Shown here piece by piece: positions 15,096 to 24,436 of a stretch of DNA of 28,549 nt (within the stretch, counting starts at the first letter, position 1; each line of letters starts with the position of its first letter). The position numbers and the translations under genes are program-made. The stretch lies in NCBI GenBank assembly GCA_937919435.1, contig CALFRR010000062.1:1-28549 (forward strand), read 5' to 3'. The notes beneath the pieces were generated by a model. The model was not told the DNA's origin, did not search any database, and was given only the letters and a program-made list of their open reading frames with translations. This stretch comes from an uncultured Alphaproteobacteria bacterium (lineage in GTDB: Bacteria > Pseudomonadota > Alphaproteobacteria > Rhizobiales > Ancalomicrobiaceae).

Positions 15096-15718
15096 GCGGG
15101 CTCTCCCTCGCGATCCTCGAGCGCCAGCACCTCCGGCTTCACCCGGACCAGGAAGGCGACGACGAAACCGGTGACGATCGCCTCGACCGCCGCCAACGGC
15201 AGATAGGTGAGACCGACGATCTTCAGGCTCGGCAGATAGTCGGCCGACGACAGGGCGAGAGCGAGCGACACGCATCCGGCGGTGCCGATCACCGACAGCG
15301 CCGCCGCTCCGCCGCCGATCGCCGCCGCACCGGCGCCCGAGGCGCCACGCAGCAGGGACCGGGCGACGACGCCGAGAATCACCCCGGGAAAGGCGATGTC
15401 GACCACGTCGACCCCGAGCGAGGTCAGGCCGCCGAAGCCGAACAACACCGCCTGGAGCAGCAGGCCGACGAACACCGCGGGGATCGCTCGCGTGCCGAGC
15501 ACGATCCCCATCAGGCCGGAGAGCAACAGGTGGATGCTCGACGGGCCGACCGGCACGGCGAAGAGCGAGGCGACGAAGAACACCGTCGCCAGGATCGCGG
15601 TCTTCGGAATGTCCGCCTCGTCGAGCCGGCGCAGGCCGAGGGCGAGCCCACCGAGCGCCAGCGCGGCACCGCCGATCAGCACCGGCGCGGAGAGGACGCC
15701 GTCGGGGATGTGGGCCAT
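15092..15718 (-). CDS. nikM: ECF nickel/cobalt S-component NikM (CbiM-like)
   Basis: Substrate-binding membrane subunit, 208 residues. It begins MAHIPDGVLS, the invariant NikM/CbiM N-terminus in which the amino group, His3 and later His residues coordinate Ni(II) or Co(II) within the membrane; a second conserved segment, VGPSSIHLLLSGLMGIVLG (about 57-75), supplies another His. Six to seven hydrophobic segments. The ATG at 15718 is fixed by the essential N-terminal motif. It lies 10 bp after nikK and overlaps nikL by 4 nt. Sequence alone does not separate Ni from Co. Confidence 0.95.
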   Translation of the reverse strand: MAHIPDGVLSAPVLIGGAALALGGLALGLRRLDEADIPKTAILATVFFVASLFAVPVGPSSIHLLLSGLMGIVLGTRAIPAVFVGLLLQAVLFGFGGLTSLGVDVVDIAFPGVILGVVARSLLRGASGAGAAAIGGGAAALSVIGTAGCVSLALALSSADYLPSLKIVGLTYLPLAAVEAIVTGFVVAFLVRVKPEVLALEDREGEPA

Positions 15719-15728
15719 CGGGTTCGCC

Positions 15729-16505
15729 TCACTTCGCGGGTGCGGCGGCGGTCGCGCCCATGTCGGTCGCCTTCACCCAGATCAGACCGCCGAGCTCGGT
15801 CTTGCCGGCCTCGCCCTTCGGCCCCCTGGCGTCGGGTCCGTCGACCAGGGCGGCGAAGCCCCACCAGCCGGCCCGCGGCATCGCATAGGCGAAGACGCCA
15901 TCCCGATCGGCCCGGATCACCTGGGTGACGAAGGCCTCGTTCGGGGCGGCGACCGAACCGTCGTTCATCCATTCGACCTCGACTTCGGCGAAGGGAACCG
16001 GCTCGCCCTTCGCACGGACGATGCCGCGGAACAGATTGCCGGTCCACAGACCGGTCGGCCGGGCGAGCGGCTCGATCTCGACCGGCAGCCCCACCGACGT
16101 CGTCCAGCCTTCACCGGACGCGAAACCGTCGACGATCACCTTGGCGTAGTGGACGATCCACTTCTTCTCGGCCTGCTCCCAATAGGGCTGCGGCTCGACG
16201 TAGAAGATCGCCGCGCCGGGCTTGTCGAGCCTTGCGGCGACGCTCCAGGCGGACCTGCCGTCGATCTTCTTCTCGGTGAGGGCGGCGGTGAGATCCTTCG
16301 TCTCGTCCCGGTAGAGAACTCCGACCTTCTTCGGCCGGGCCATCTCCATGACGGGGCCACGCTCCATCGGATGGGTGAAGATCAGGTCGAGCTTCACCTC
16401 GCCGCCGTCGGGCAGGACGTCGGCGGACGGAATGATCTCCTGGAAATGGGCGAAGGCCGGCGTGGCGAGGGCGAGAACGGCGGCGGTGAGAACGAGACGG
16501 CGCAT
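15729..16505 (-). CDS. nikK: Periplasmic DUF4198-family protein NikK
   Basis: First gene of the nickel importer operon. 258 residues with a clean Sec signal peptide, MRRLVLTAAVLALATPAFA, so the mature protein starts HFQEIIPSADVL with an N-terminal His next to the membrane, as usual for DUF4198 proteins beside NikM. The core is a beta-rich domain with THPMERGPVMEMARPKKVGV and a C-terminal DRDGVFAYAMPRAGWWGFAAL repeat-like segment. It probably captures or hands over metal in the periplasm. The ATG at 16505 has GGAGG about 6 nt upstream. The region before it contains a candidate NikR operator. Confidence 0.9.
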   Translation of the reverse strand: MRRLVLTAAVLALATPAFAHFQEIIPSADVLPDGGEVKLDLIFTHPMERGPVMEMARPKKVGVLYRDETKDLTAALTEKKIDGRSAWSVAARLDKPGAAIFYVEPQPYWEQAEKKWIVHYAKVIVDGFASGEGWTTSVGLPVEIEPLARPTGLWTGNLFRGIVRAKGEPVPFAEVEVEWMNDGSVAAPNEAFVTQVIRADRDGVFAYAMPRAGWWGFAALVDGPDARGPKGEAGKTELGGLIWVKATDMGATAAAPAK

Positions 16506-16517
16506 GAAGACCTCCGA

Positions 16518-16529
16518 TTGGCACGCCAA
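16518..16529. promoter_or_regulatory. Small palindrome in the nikK leader
   Basis: TTGGC-AC-GCCAA, a perfect 5-bp inverted repeat around 2 nt, lying between the nikK ribosome-binding site and the candidate NikR box. It could be an operator half or a small leader hairpin. At this size chance is quite possible. Confidence 0.25.
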
Positions 16530-16530
16530 G

Positions 16531-16558
16531 ATAGGATATTTTTTTGAAAACATCATAC
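16531..16558 (-). promoter_or_regulatory. Candidate NikR operator overlapping the nikK promoter
   Basis: On the nikK strand: GTATGA, exactly 16 bp, then TCCTAT. NikR recognises GTATGA-N16-TCATAC, so one half is perfect and the other matches 4 of 6, with the exact spacing. It lies 25 bp upstream of the nikK ATG, inside an unusually AT-rich stretch that also forms an imperfect 8-bp inverted repeat (16535-16554). That is where a nickel-dependent repressor would block the promoter. Confidence 0.5.
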
Positions 16559-16790
16559 GCAATGTCCCGCAACCCGGCCGTATTCGTCGCGCTCGCCGCC
16601 GAGGCGCCGCCCCGGCACCCGAACGTCCGGCACAACTCCTTCGCTCCGTTCGACATTCGCACCGCGACCGGATTTCGCGCGGCGGGTTGACGCTTTGGCA
16701 AACACTGGTCGGAGAGAGTGCGCGGCCGGCGATCGAGCGAGCCCCGCCGGCCGTGCCGTCCTCGGCCGCAAACCCCGCGAGCATGCCGGC

Positions 16791-18005
16791 ATGGCCGCCT
16801 TTCTGGATGTCCCGACTCTCCTGGTCACCGCGTCTCTGGCCAACCTGTGCATCTCGATCGGCCTCTGGGCGATCTGGAGATCGGCGCGCGGCGAGACCTT
16901 CGTGCTCGCCTGGAGCATCGGCCACGCCCTCGCCACGGCGGCGATGCTGTCGGTGGCGCTGCGCGGGCCGTTTCCCGGGTCGACCCCGCTCGAAGTGCCG
17001 GGGGGCATCCTGCTCGCCTGTTTCGCCGCCCTCTGGGTCGGCTACCGCCGGTTTTCCGGCCCGTCCGGGCGCCACGACACCGCGCTCGCCGGGGCCGGCC
17101 TCGTCGTCTGGCTGCTCGCCGCATCGTTTGCCGACAGGTTCGACGGTCTCGACGTCCGCATGTGCGCCGCTTCGGCGATCGAGTCCGTCTATCTGTTGGC
17201 GATCCTCCACACGCTGGTCCGCCGTCACCGGACGACGCCGATGCCGGCGGTCGGCGCGACCATCGCGCTGGTCGCGGTCCACCTGACGAAACAGCTCGGC
17301 CTGATCGCCTACACCTTCACCGGGGCGATCGACCCGACCGGCGTGGTGCTGCCGAGCACCTGGGCGATCGCGTCGTCGCTGCTCGAGTCGGCGGCGTTCT
17401 CGGTGTTTCTCGGTCTGGTGCAGCTGGTGCAGATCGGCCGACGTTCGGAACAGCGCTTCCGCGTCGCGGCGGAGACCGATGCGCTGACCGGGCTCGCCAA
17501 CCGCCGCAGCTTCCTCGATCGGCTGCAGCCGCATCTCGACGCCGCCGACGACCGCGGCGCGCTGATCGTCTTCGACATCGACCATTTCAAGCGGGTCAAC
17601 GACACCCACGGCCACCCCGCCGGCGACCGCGCGCTCGCCGCCTTCGCCGGCGCTCTGTCGGCGGCGGCCCCCGCCGGCAGCATCGCGGCGCGGATCGGCG
17701 GCGAGGAGTTCGCGCTGTTCCTGCCCGACGTCGCCACCGAGACCGCGGCACGCGCCGCCGATGCGATCCGTCTGCGGATCGCCGCGTTGCCGATCTCGAT
17801 CCCGACCGGCGAACTCCGGATGACGGTGAGCGGCGGGGTCGCCGGGGTCGCCGAGACCGGCGCGGACCTCGGAGCCCTGCACGGCGCCGCCGATGCGGCG
17901 CTCTACGCCGCCAAGAGCGGCGGCCGGAACCGGATCGCCGTCCATGCCGCGGACCCCGCGGCGCGCCGCAGCGAGGCGCCGCCCCCCGACCCGCGCGGTG
18001 CATGA
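16791..18005 (+). CDS. Membrane-bound diguanylate cyclase (GGDEF)
   Basis: Makes cyclic di-GMP from two GTP. 404 residues from the ATG at 16791. Six to seven hydrophobic segments (about 7-29, 38-57, 70-86, 97-113, 124-143, 152-176 and 188-215) form an N-terminal membrane sensor module with no recognised ligand site. The GGDEF domain (about 225-385) has DALTGLANRR (230-239), the metal-binding FDIDHFKRVND (261-271) and an intact RIGGEEF (301-307), so it should be active. The RxxD inhibitory site expected five residues before GGEEF is absent (AGSI there), suggesting no product inhibition by that route. A TTG at 16695 would extend it by 32 residues of low-complexity sequence, which I reject. It is divergent from nikK and ends 17 bp from the convergent ABC gene. 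Confidence 0.9.
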   Translation: MAAFLDVPTLLVTASLANLCISIGLWAIWRSARGETFVLAWSIGHALATAAMLSVALRGPFPGSTPLEVPGGILLACFAALWVGYRRFSGPSGRHDTALAGAGLVVWLLAASFADRFDGLDVRMCAASAIESVYLLAILHTLVRRHRTTPMPAVGATIALVAVHLTKQLGLIAYTFTGAIDPTGVVLPSTWAIASSLLESAAFSVFLGLVQLVQIGRRSEQRFRVAAETDALTGLANRRSFLDRLQPHLDAADDRGALIVFDIDHFKRVNDTHGHPAGDRALAAFAGALSAAAPAGSIAARIGGEEFALFLPDVATETAARAADAIRLRIAALPISIPTGELRMTVSGGVAGVAETGADLGALHGAADAALYAAKSGGRNRIAVHAADPAARRSEAPPPDPRGA

Positions 18006-18022
18006 GACGGCGCGGCGGCGGC

Positions 18023-19084
18023 TCAGGCCGGCAGCACGTGCACCGACGAAGGCGACGGCTCCAGCCGGATCCGGGCGCCGACCTCGAACAGTCCGGTCTC
18101 CGCCGGATTGGGCGCGTCGACCAGCCAGTCGCCGACCCCGTCGACGCCGATCAGGTACTCGGCGATGTTGCCGAGGAACATCACCCGGCGCACGGTGCCG
18201 GCGAAGAGACCGGCGTCGACCGACAGGTGCACCGCTTCCGGCCGGACGACCAGCGTCACCGCGGTTCCCGCCGGCCGCCCCGGATCGGGCAGCGCCAACC
18301 GGTGACCGGCGACGTCGACGTGACCCGCGTCGACGACGGTCGCGGCGACGAAATTGGCCTTGCCGATGAAGTCGGCGACGAAGCGGCTCGCCGGCCGCGC
18401 GTAGATCGCGTGCGGGCTGCCGCGCTGTTCGACCGCGCCGGCGTTCATGATCACGATCTCGTCGGAGATGCTCATCGCCTCGACCTGATCGTGGGTGACG
18501 TAGACCGCGGTGATCCCGACCCGCTGTTGCAACTCGCGGATCTCGACCCGCATCTGCTCGCGCAGCTTGGCGTCGAGGTTCGAGAGCGGCTCGTCGAAGA
18601 GCAGCACCCGCGGCTCCATGACGATCGAGCGGGCGAGCGCGACGCGCTGCTGCTGGCCGCCGGAGAGCTGGTTGGGCGAGCGCCGGGCGTAGCCGGAGAG
18701 CCCGGTCAGGCCGAGCACCCGGTTGACCCGGGTCTCGATCTCGGCGCCGTCGAGCTTCCTGAGCCTCAGGCCGAAGGCGACGTTCTCGAACACGTCGAGG
18801 TGCGGGAAGATCGCGTAGGACTGGAACACCATGGCGGTGTCGCGGCGATTCGGCGGGACCTCGTTCATCCGGCGGTCGCCGAACAGGATGTCGCCGGAGG
18901 TCGGCTCCTCGAAGCCGGCGATCATCCGCAGAAGCGTGGTCTTGCCGCAACCGGAGGGGCCGAGCAGGGTCACCAGCCGTCCCGCGCCGATCTCGAGGTC
19001 GACGTCGCGCACCGCCGCGACGGTACCGCCCTCGGGGCCGGCGAAGATCTTGTTCAGGCCGCGGATCGTGATGCTGTCGGTCAT
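18023..19084 (-). CDS. ABC importer ATPase (PotA/FbpC/PhnT type)
   Basis: ATPase of 353 residues, typical of importers for Fe(III), spermidine or 2-aminoethylphosphonate. Walker A is GPSGCGKTT (42-50), the Q-loop MVFQSYAIFPHL has Gln88, the signature is LSGGQQQRVALARS (140 onward), Walker B is LLFDEPLSNLDAKLR (161-175) and the switch His198 is in VTHDQVEA. A C-terminal TOBE domain (about 245-353) contains VRPEAVHLS and FLGNIAEYLIGVDG, the regulatory OB-fold of this class. The ATG overlaps the permease stop (ATGA). The substrate follows from the operon context: the PhoB-like box before the binding-protein gene points to a phosphorus compound, but this is inference. Confidence 0.93.
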   Translation of the reverse strand: MTDSITIRGLNKIFAGPEGGTVAAVRDVDLEIGAGRLVTLLGPSGCGKTTLLRMIAGFEEPTSGDILFGDRRMNEVPPNRRDTAMVFQSYAIFPHLDVFENVAFGLRLRKLDGAEIETRVNRVLGLTGLSGYARRSPNQLSGGQQQRVALARSIVMEPRVLLFDEPLSNLDAKLREQMRVEIRELQQRVGITAVYVTHDQVEAMSISDEIVIMNAGAVEQRGSPHAIYARPASRFVADFIGKANFVAATVVDAGHVDVAGHRLALPDPGRPAGTAVTLVVRPEAVHLSVDAGLFAGTVRRVMFLGNIAEYLIGVDGVGDWLVDAPNPAETGLFEVGARIRLEPSPSSVHVLPA

Positions 19085-20766
19085 GGATGTCTCACCATCG
19101 TGGTGTGGCGACTCCAGCGGTCGACGACGAGGCCGATCACGCCGATGGCGATCAGCACGACGACGATCACCACGACGCTGAAGGCGGCGGAGACCCCGAG
19201 CCGGCCGGAGCCGACCTGATTGAGGATCTGCACGGTCATCAGGTTCCAGTTGGCCGAGACCAGGAAGATCGCGGCGCTGATCGCGGTCATCGCCCGCACG
19301 AAGGCGTAGACGAGGCCGGAGAAGAAGGCCGGTGCGATCAGCGGCAGCGTCACCTTTCGGAAGGTGGTCAGACCGTCGGCACCGAGGTTCTGGGCCGCCT
19401 CCTCGATCGACGGATCGATCTGGCGCAGCACCGCGATGCCCGACTGGATGCCGACCGGCACGTAACGGAAGACGAAGCACAGCACCAGGACGGCGAGCGA
19501 GCCGGTGAGCAGCAGCGGCGGCGCGTTGAAGGCGAGGATGTAGCCGATGCCGACCACCGTGCCGGGGACGGCGAAGGGCAGGATCGCACCGAACTCCAGC
19601 GCGGTGCGCCCCGGGAAGGTCCGCCGGACCACCAGGAACGCCACCAGCATGCCGAGCAGGCCGCTCACCGGCGTGGTGACGATCGCGACGATCAGCGTGT
19701 CCTTCACCGACTGCAGACCGACGTCGAAGACATAGGCGAAATGGGCGAGCGTCGGCGCGTAGTTGAAGCCCCAGACCTTGGTGAAGGCCCCGACCAGGAT
19801 CACCGCATAGAAGGCGGCGACCAGCGCCGCGAAGGCGACGACGATGCCGTAGAGCAGCCACTTCACCGCCGGCGAGACGATCTTCGAGGACGACGCGGTC
19901 GGCTTGCCGGTGACGGTGATGTACTGGCGCTTGGCCAGATACCAGCGCTGGATGGCGAAGGCGGAGAGTGACGGGATCAACAGCACGATCGCCAGAGTGG
20001 CGCCGCGCGACAGGTTGAACGAGCCGGTGATCTCCAGATAGGCCTGCGGCGCCAGCATCGGGAAGGTGGCGCCGGCGAGCACCAACGGATTGCCGAAATC
20101 GGCCATCGACTCGATGAAGACGATCAGGAAGGCGCCGGCGATGCCGGGCAGCGACAGGGGCAGCGAAACCTTCCAGAAGGTCTGCCAGCGGGTGGCGCCG
20201 ACGTTCAGCGCCGCGTCCTCGAGGGTCGGGCTGATCGAGGCGAGCACGCCGCGGAGCGACAGATAGGCGATCGGCGCGAAAGTGAAGACCTGCGACAGCA
20301 CCACCCCGTGGAAGCCGTAGATCGAGAAGTCGTCGAGGCCGAGGAACTGCCGGGTGACGAGGCCGTTGAAGCCGAACAGGAAGAGGATCGAGACGGCACT
20401 GACGAAGGGCGGCGAGACGATCGGCAGGATGGTGACGTAGTGCAGGAACGTCTTGCCGGGGACGTCGAGGCGGGTCAGCACGAAGGCGCAGAGATAGCCG
20501 AGGACGACGCCGAGCACGCCGACCAGCGCGCCGACCCCGAGGCTGTTCAGGAGCGCGCTGCGGTAGAGCCGGCGATCGGCGAGCTCGGTCCACCCCTCGA
20601 GCGACCAGACGCCGTCGACCTGGAAACTGGCGATCAGCACCCGGAGGAGCGGGTAGACGACGAAGACGACGATCGCCACGGCGATCGCCGCCAACAGCAC
20701 CAGGAGCAGCGGATCCCGTGCCAGGAGGCGCAGTTCGGCGCGCGCGTCACGGGTCACGGCCGCCAT
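19081..20766 (-). CDS. ABC importer permease with two fused membrane domains (FbpB/PhnU2 type)
   Basis: Cytoplasmic-membrane subunit of 561 residues containing both permease halves in one chain, about twelve helices. Each half has the EAA loop that contacts the ATPase: LEDAALNVGATRWQTFWKVSLPL (about 182-204) and IEEAAQNLGADGLTTFRKVTLPL (about 454-476). Fused double permeases of this size occur in Fe(III) (FbpB/SfuB) and in putative 2-aminoethylphosphonate (PhnU2) importers. It lies 1 nt after the binding-protein gene and overlaps the ATPase gene by 4 nt. One chain likely pairs with a dimer of the ATPase. Confidence 0.93.
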   Translation of the reverse strand: MAAVTRDARAELRLLARDPLLLVLLAAIAVAIVVFVVYPLLRVLIASFQVDGVWSLEGWTELADRRLYRSALLNSLGVGALVGVLGVVLGYLCAFVLTRLDVPGKTFLHYVTILPIVSPPFVSAVSILFLFGFNGLVTRQFLGLDDFSIYGFHGVVLSQVFTFAPIAYLSLRGVLASISPTLEDAALNVGATRWQTFWKVSLPLSLPGIAGAFLIVFIESMADFGNPLVLAGATFPMLAPQAYLEITGSFNLSRGATLAIVLLIPSLSAFAIQRWYLAKRQYITVTGKPTASSSKIVSPAVKWLLYGIVVAFAALVAAFYAVILVGAFTKVWGFNYAPTLAHFAYVFDVGLQSVKDTLIVAIVTTPVSGLLGMLVAFLVVRRTFPGRTALEFGAILPFAVPGTVVGIGYILAFNAPPLLLTGSLAVLVLCFVFRYVPVGIQSGIAVLRQIDPSIEEAAQNLGADGLTTFRKVTLPLIAPAFFSGLVYAFVRAMTAISAAIFLVSANWNLMTVQILNQVGSGRLGVSAAFSVVVIVVVLIAIGVIGLVVDRWSRHTTMVRHP

Positions 20767-20767
20767 C

Positions 20768-21763
20768 TCACTGACCGAGAACCTGCTTGGCCCAGCGGTC
20801 GATCAGCCGCTTCTTGTTCTGCGCGGCGAAGCCGGAATCGACCGGGATCAGCTTGATCTGGTCGAGTGCGGTGATGCCGGCGCCGGCGGAAACGTCGGTG
20901 CGGACCGGCAGGAAGTAGGTCTTGGCGACGCCGAGGGCGCTCTGGCCGGCCTTCGAGGTCATCCAGTCGACCAGCTTCTTCGCGTCGCCGGTGTTCTGCG
21001 CGCCCTTCAGGATCGACATCGAGGCGACCTCGTAGCCGACACCCTCGCTCGGGAACACCACCTTGACCGGATAGCCCTCGTCGGCGAGCTTCAGGAAGCC
21101 GGGGGTGAACTGGATGGCGAGCGGCGTCTCGCCGACGCCGAGCGCACCCGACGGCGCGGTGCCGCTCTGGGTGTAGGTCTGGATGTTGGGATTCATCGCC
21201 TTCAGATAGTCGAAGGCGGCATCTTCGCCGCGCTGCTGGATCAGGGTCAGGATGACCGAATAGGCGGTCCCCGACGACTGCGGCGAAGGCATCTGGATCA
21301 GCCCCTTGTAGGCCGGATTCTTCAGATCCTCCCACGAGGTGGGGACCGGCGCCTTGCGTCGCTCGAGGATGTCGGTGCGCACCCCGAAGGCCAGCGGGTT
21401 GGTGTAGATGGCGTGCCAGTAGCCCTCCTTGTCCTTGAACTGGTCGGGCAGGGCGGGCGCGTTCGGCGTCGCGTAGGGCTCGGTCAGGCCGCGTTCCTTG
21501 GCCAGGATGTGGTTCTCGCTCGGGGCGCCGAACCAGACGTCGGCCTGCGGGTGGGCCTTCTCGGCCTCGATCCGCGACATCGCCGGACCGGAGGACAGGA
21601 ACACCATCTGGACGGCGACGCCGGTGTCCTTGGTGAAGGCGGCGAGAAGCCGTTTGGCGTTCTCTTCGTCGACGCTCGAATAGACCGTCAACGCCTGCGC
21701 CGAACCGACCACGAGAAACGAGCCGAGCGCCGTGGCGACCAGAGTCCTGAACGGAAATCGCAT
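20768..21763 (-). CDS. AfuA-type periplasmic binding protein, possibly for organophosphonate
   Basis: Periplasmic receptor of the ABC importer, 331 residues. The signal peptide MRFPFRTLVATALGSFLVVGSAQA precedes LTVYSSVDEENAKRLLAAFTKDTG, the family N-terminal strand and helix. Hinge-region segments ADVWFGAPSENHILAKERGL, WHAIYTNPLAFGVRTDIL and PTSWEDLKNPAYKGLIQMPSPQSSGT are typical of the COG1840 Fe(III)/AEP-binding group. The adjacent tyrosine pair used by FbpA to bind iron is not evident near the C-terminus, which weakens an iron role. The start is supported by AGGAGG about 5 nt upstream of the ATG at 21763. A PhoB-like box lies 35 bp upstream, so phosphate-starvation induction is likely. It is also distantly related to the C-terminal half of the fused kinase at 1024-3531. 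Confidence 0.92.
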   Translation of the reverse strand: MRFPFRTLVATALGSFLVVGSAQALTVYSSVDEENAKRLLAAFTKDTGVAVQMVFLSSGPAMSRIEAEKAHPQADVWFGAPSENHILAKERGLTEPYATPNAPALPDQFKDKEGYWHAIYTNPLAFGVRTDILERRKAPVPTSWEDLKNPAYKGLIQMPSPQSSGTAYSVILTLIQQRGEDAAFDYLKAMNPNIQTYTQSGTAPSGALGVGETPLAIQFTPGFLKLADEGYPVKVVFPSEGVGYEVASMSILKGAQNTGDAKKLVDWMTSKAGQSALGVAKTYFLPVRTDVSAGAGITALDQIKLIPVDSGFAAQNKKRLIDRWAKQVLGQ

Positions 21764-21787
21764 GGTTTCCTCCTGATTTTTCGGAGA

Positions 21788-21793
21788 TTCGTA
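21788..21793 (-). promoter_or_regulatory. Possible -10 element for the ABC importer operon
   Basis: On the minus strand TACGAA lies 5 bp after the end of the PhoB-like box, close to where a -10 is expected when a Pho box replaces the -35. The match to TATAAT is only partial. Confidence 0.3.
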
Positions 21794-21798
21794 GCACC

Positions 21799-21816
21799 AT
21801 GACGGTTTCATGACAA
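21799..21816 (-). promoter_or_regulatory. PhoB box upstream of the ABC importer operon
   Basis: TTGTCATGAAACCGTCAT on the minus strand matches 15 of 18 positions of the PhoB consensus CTGTCATAAAWCTGTCAY, including both GTCA cores at 11-bp spacing. It is oriented towards the binding-protein gene and ends 35 bp before its ATG, the normal place for an activating Pho box. It supports control of this importer by phosphate limitation. Confidence 0.65.
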
Positions 21817-21994
21817 TGAGACGGCGAACGATCTCGACGTCGGCCGATGCCGCGGCGGAGCCGGCGACGACCGTCGTCGACGGCGCTCCGGGTGGCGCGG
21901 CGCGGCCTCCGGCGCGCCGATATGTCACGGCGGCGGCGTCCGTGGCCGGGCATGCGGCCGCGCGCGGACCCGGGTGCGGCGACCGGCGGAGGGT

Positions 21995-24046
<2,052 letters not shown>

Positions 24047-24167
24047 GGCGGGCCTCACCACATGCCGAAGTTGGACCTCGGTTCTCGATCGTTCGACCAG
24101 GCCGGCCATGCAGGCGCATCGACGGGCGGGATGCCGCCGGCGAAAGCCGTGTAATTTTCTATCACGC

Positions 24168-24189
24168 AACAGTCTTCATGTACACTGTT
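24168..24189. promoter_or_regulatory. Inverted repeat AACAGT-N10-ACTGTT
   Basis: Perfect 6-bp arms around 10 nt, about 220 bp upstream of the predicted sigma-54 start. Candidate AcoR upstream activating site. It shares its right arm with the next repeat, so the two may be alternative readings of one site. Confidence 0.4.
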
Positions 24190-24202
24190 CCACCTTCGAA
24201 CA
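24186..24202. promoter_or_regulatory. Inverted repeat TGTTC-N7-GAACA
   Basis: Perfect 5-bp arms around 7 nt. The same TGTTC/GAACA half-sites recur with no spacer at 24293-24302, which supports a common recognition element, probably for AcoR. Confidence 0.4.
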
Positions 24203-24291
24203 CTTCTTTCGTCGAAAGCCTGTAATATTTCATATGAATTTCAACATGCCACCGACAGACTCCACGGTATCCGACACATCGACGGAACGAT

Positions 24292-24303
24292 GTGTTCGAA
24301 CAC
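24292..24303. promoter_or_regulatory. Perfect 12-bp palindrome GTGTTCGAACAC
   Basis: Fully self-complementary site about 72 bp upstream of the -24 element. It is the strongest candidate for an AcoR enhancer site near the promoter; identity of the binder is inferred from position. Confidence 0.45.
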
Positions 24304-24374
24304 CGAACGATCCGCGGCGTCGATATTCAGGAGTAACGACGTGATCGACCGCGCTTTCCGATGGTTTCGCGATC

Positions 24375-24389
24375 TGGCACGGGCATTGC
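24375..24389 (+). promoter_or_regulatory. Sigma-54 (-24/-12) promoter of the aco operon
   Basis: TGGCACG-N4-TTGC, a complete match to the sigma-54 consensus with correct spacing. It lies 47 bp upstream of the Lin0512 ATG and reads towards it. Transcription should start near 24401. It matches the presence of a divergent GAFTGA-type activator. Confidence 0.85.
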
Positions 24390-24436
24390 GATCGAGCGAG
24401 GACGACATCGGCCGGTCGACGGGAGGTGCACAGACC

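Larger units (their letters stand above)
24141..24235. repeat. Imperfect direct repeat in the divergent aco control region
   Basis: Copy 1 at 24141-24162 and copy 2 at 24213-24235 share CGAAAGCC followed by TGTAAT-W-TT and an AT-rich end, differing by one inserted base and a few substitutions. The copies begin 72 bp apart. This may be a duplicated operator or a duplicated promoter element for acoR. Confidence 0.55.
24047..24436. promoter_or_regulatory. Divergent acoR / aco operon control region
   Basis: About 390 bp between the chosen acoR start and the Lin0512 gene; the span 24150-24240 is markedly AT-richer than its surroundings. It contains a sigma-54 promoter (24375-24389), three inverted repeats built on TGTTC/GAACA or AACAGT/ACTGTT (24168-24189, 24186-24202, 24292-24303) and a direct repeat (24141-24162 and 24213-24235). 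The inverted repeats lie about 100-230 bp upstream of the expected transcription start, the usual distance for enhancer sites. No separate gene is seen. Confidence 0.7.

Noticed and set aside
16518..16540. TTGGCACG resembling a sigma-54 -24 element near nikK
   Set aside because: The expected TTGC at the -12 position is absent (GATA instead), and it reads away from nikK.
16506..16700. Cobalamin riboswitch upstream of the nik operon
   Set aside because: The leader is only a few tens of bases and no B12-box-like sequence is visible.
16687..16715. TTGACG as a -35 element for the GGDEF gene
   Set aside because: With 17-bp spacing the -10 would be CGGAGA, which does not resemble TATAAT.
16695..16790. 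TTG start extending the GGDEF protein by 32 residues
   Set aside because: The added stretch is Arg/Ala-rich, lacks a ribosome-binding site and precedes a natural membrane-protein start at 16791.
20768..21763. Assignment as a ferric iron receptor
   Set aside because: No FbpA-like adjacent tyrosines are apparent and the upstream site is PhoB-like, not Fur-like. Kept as an alternative only.
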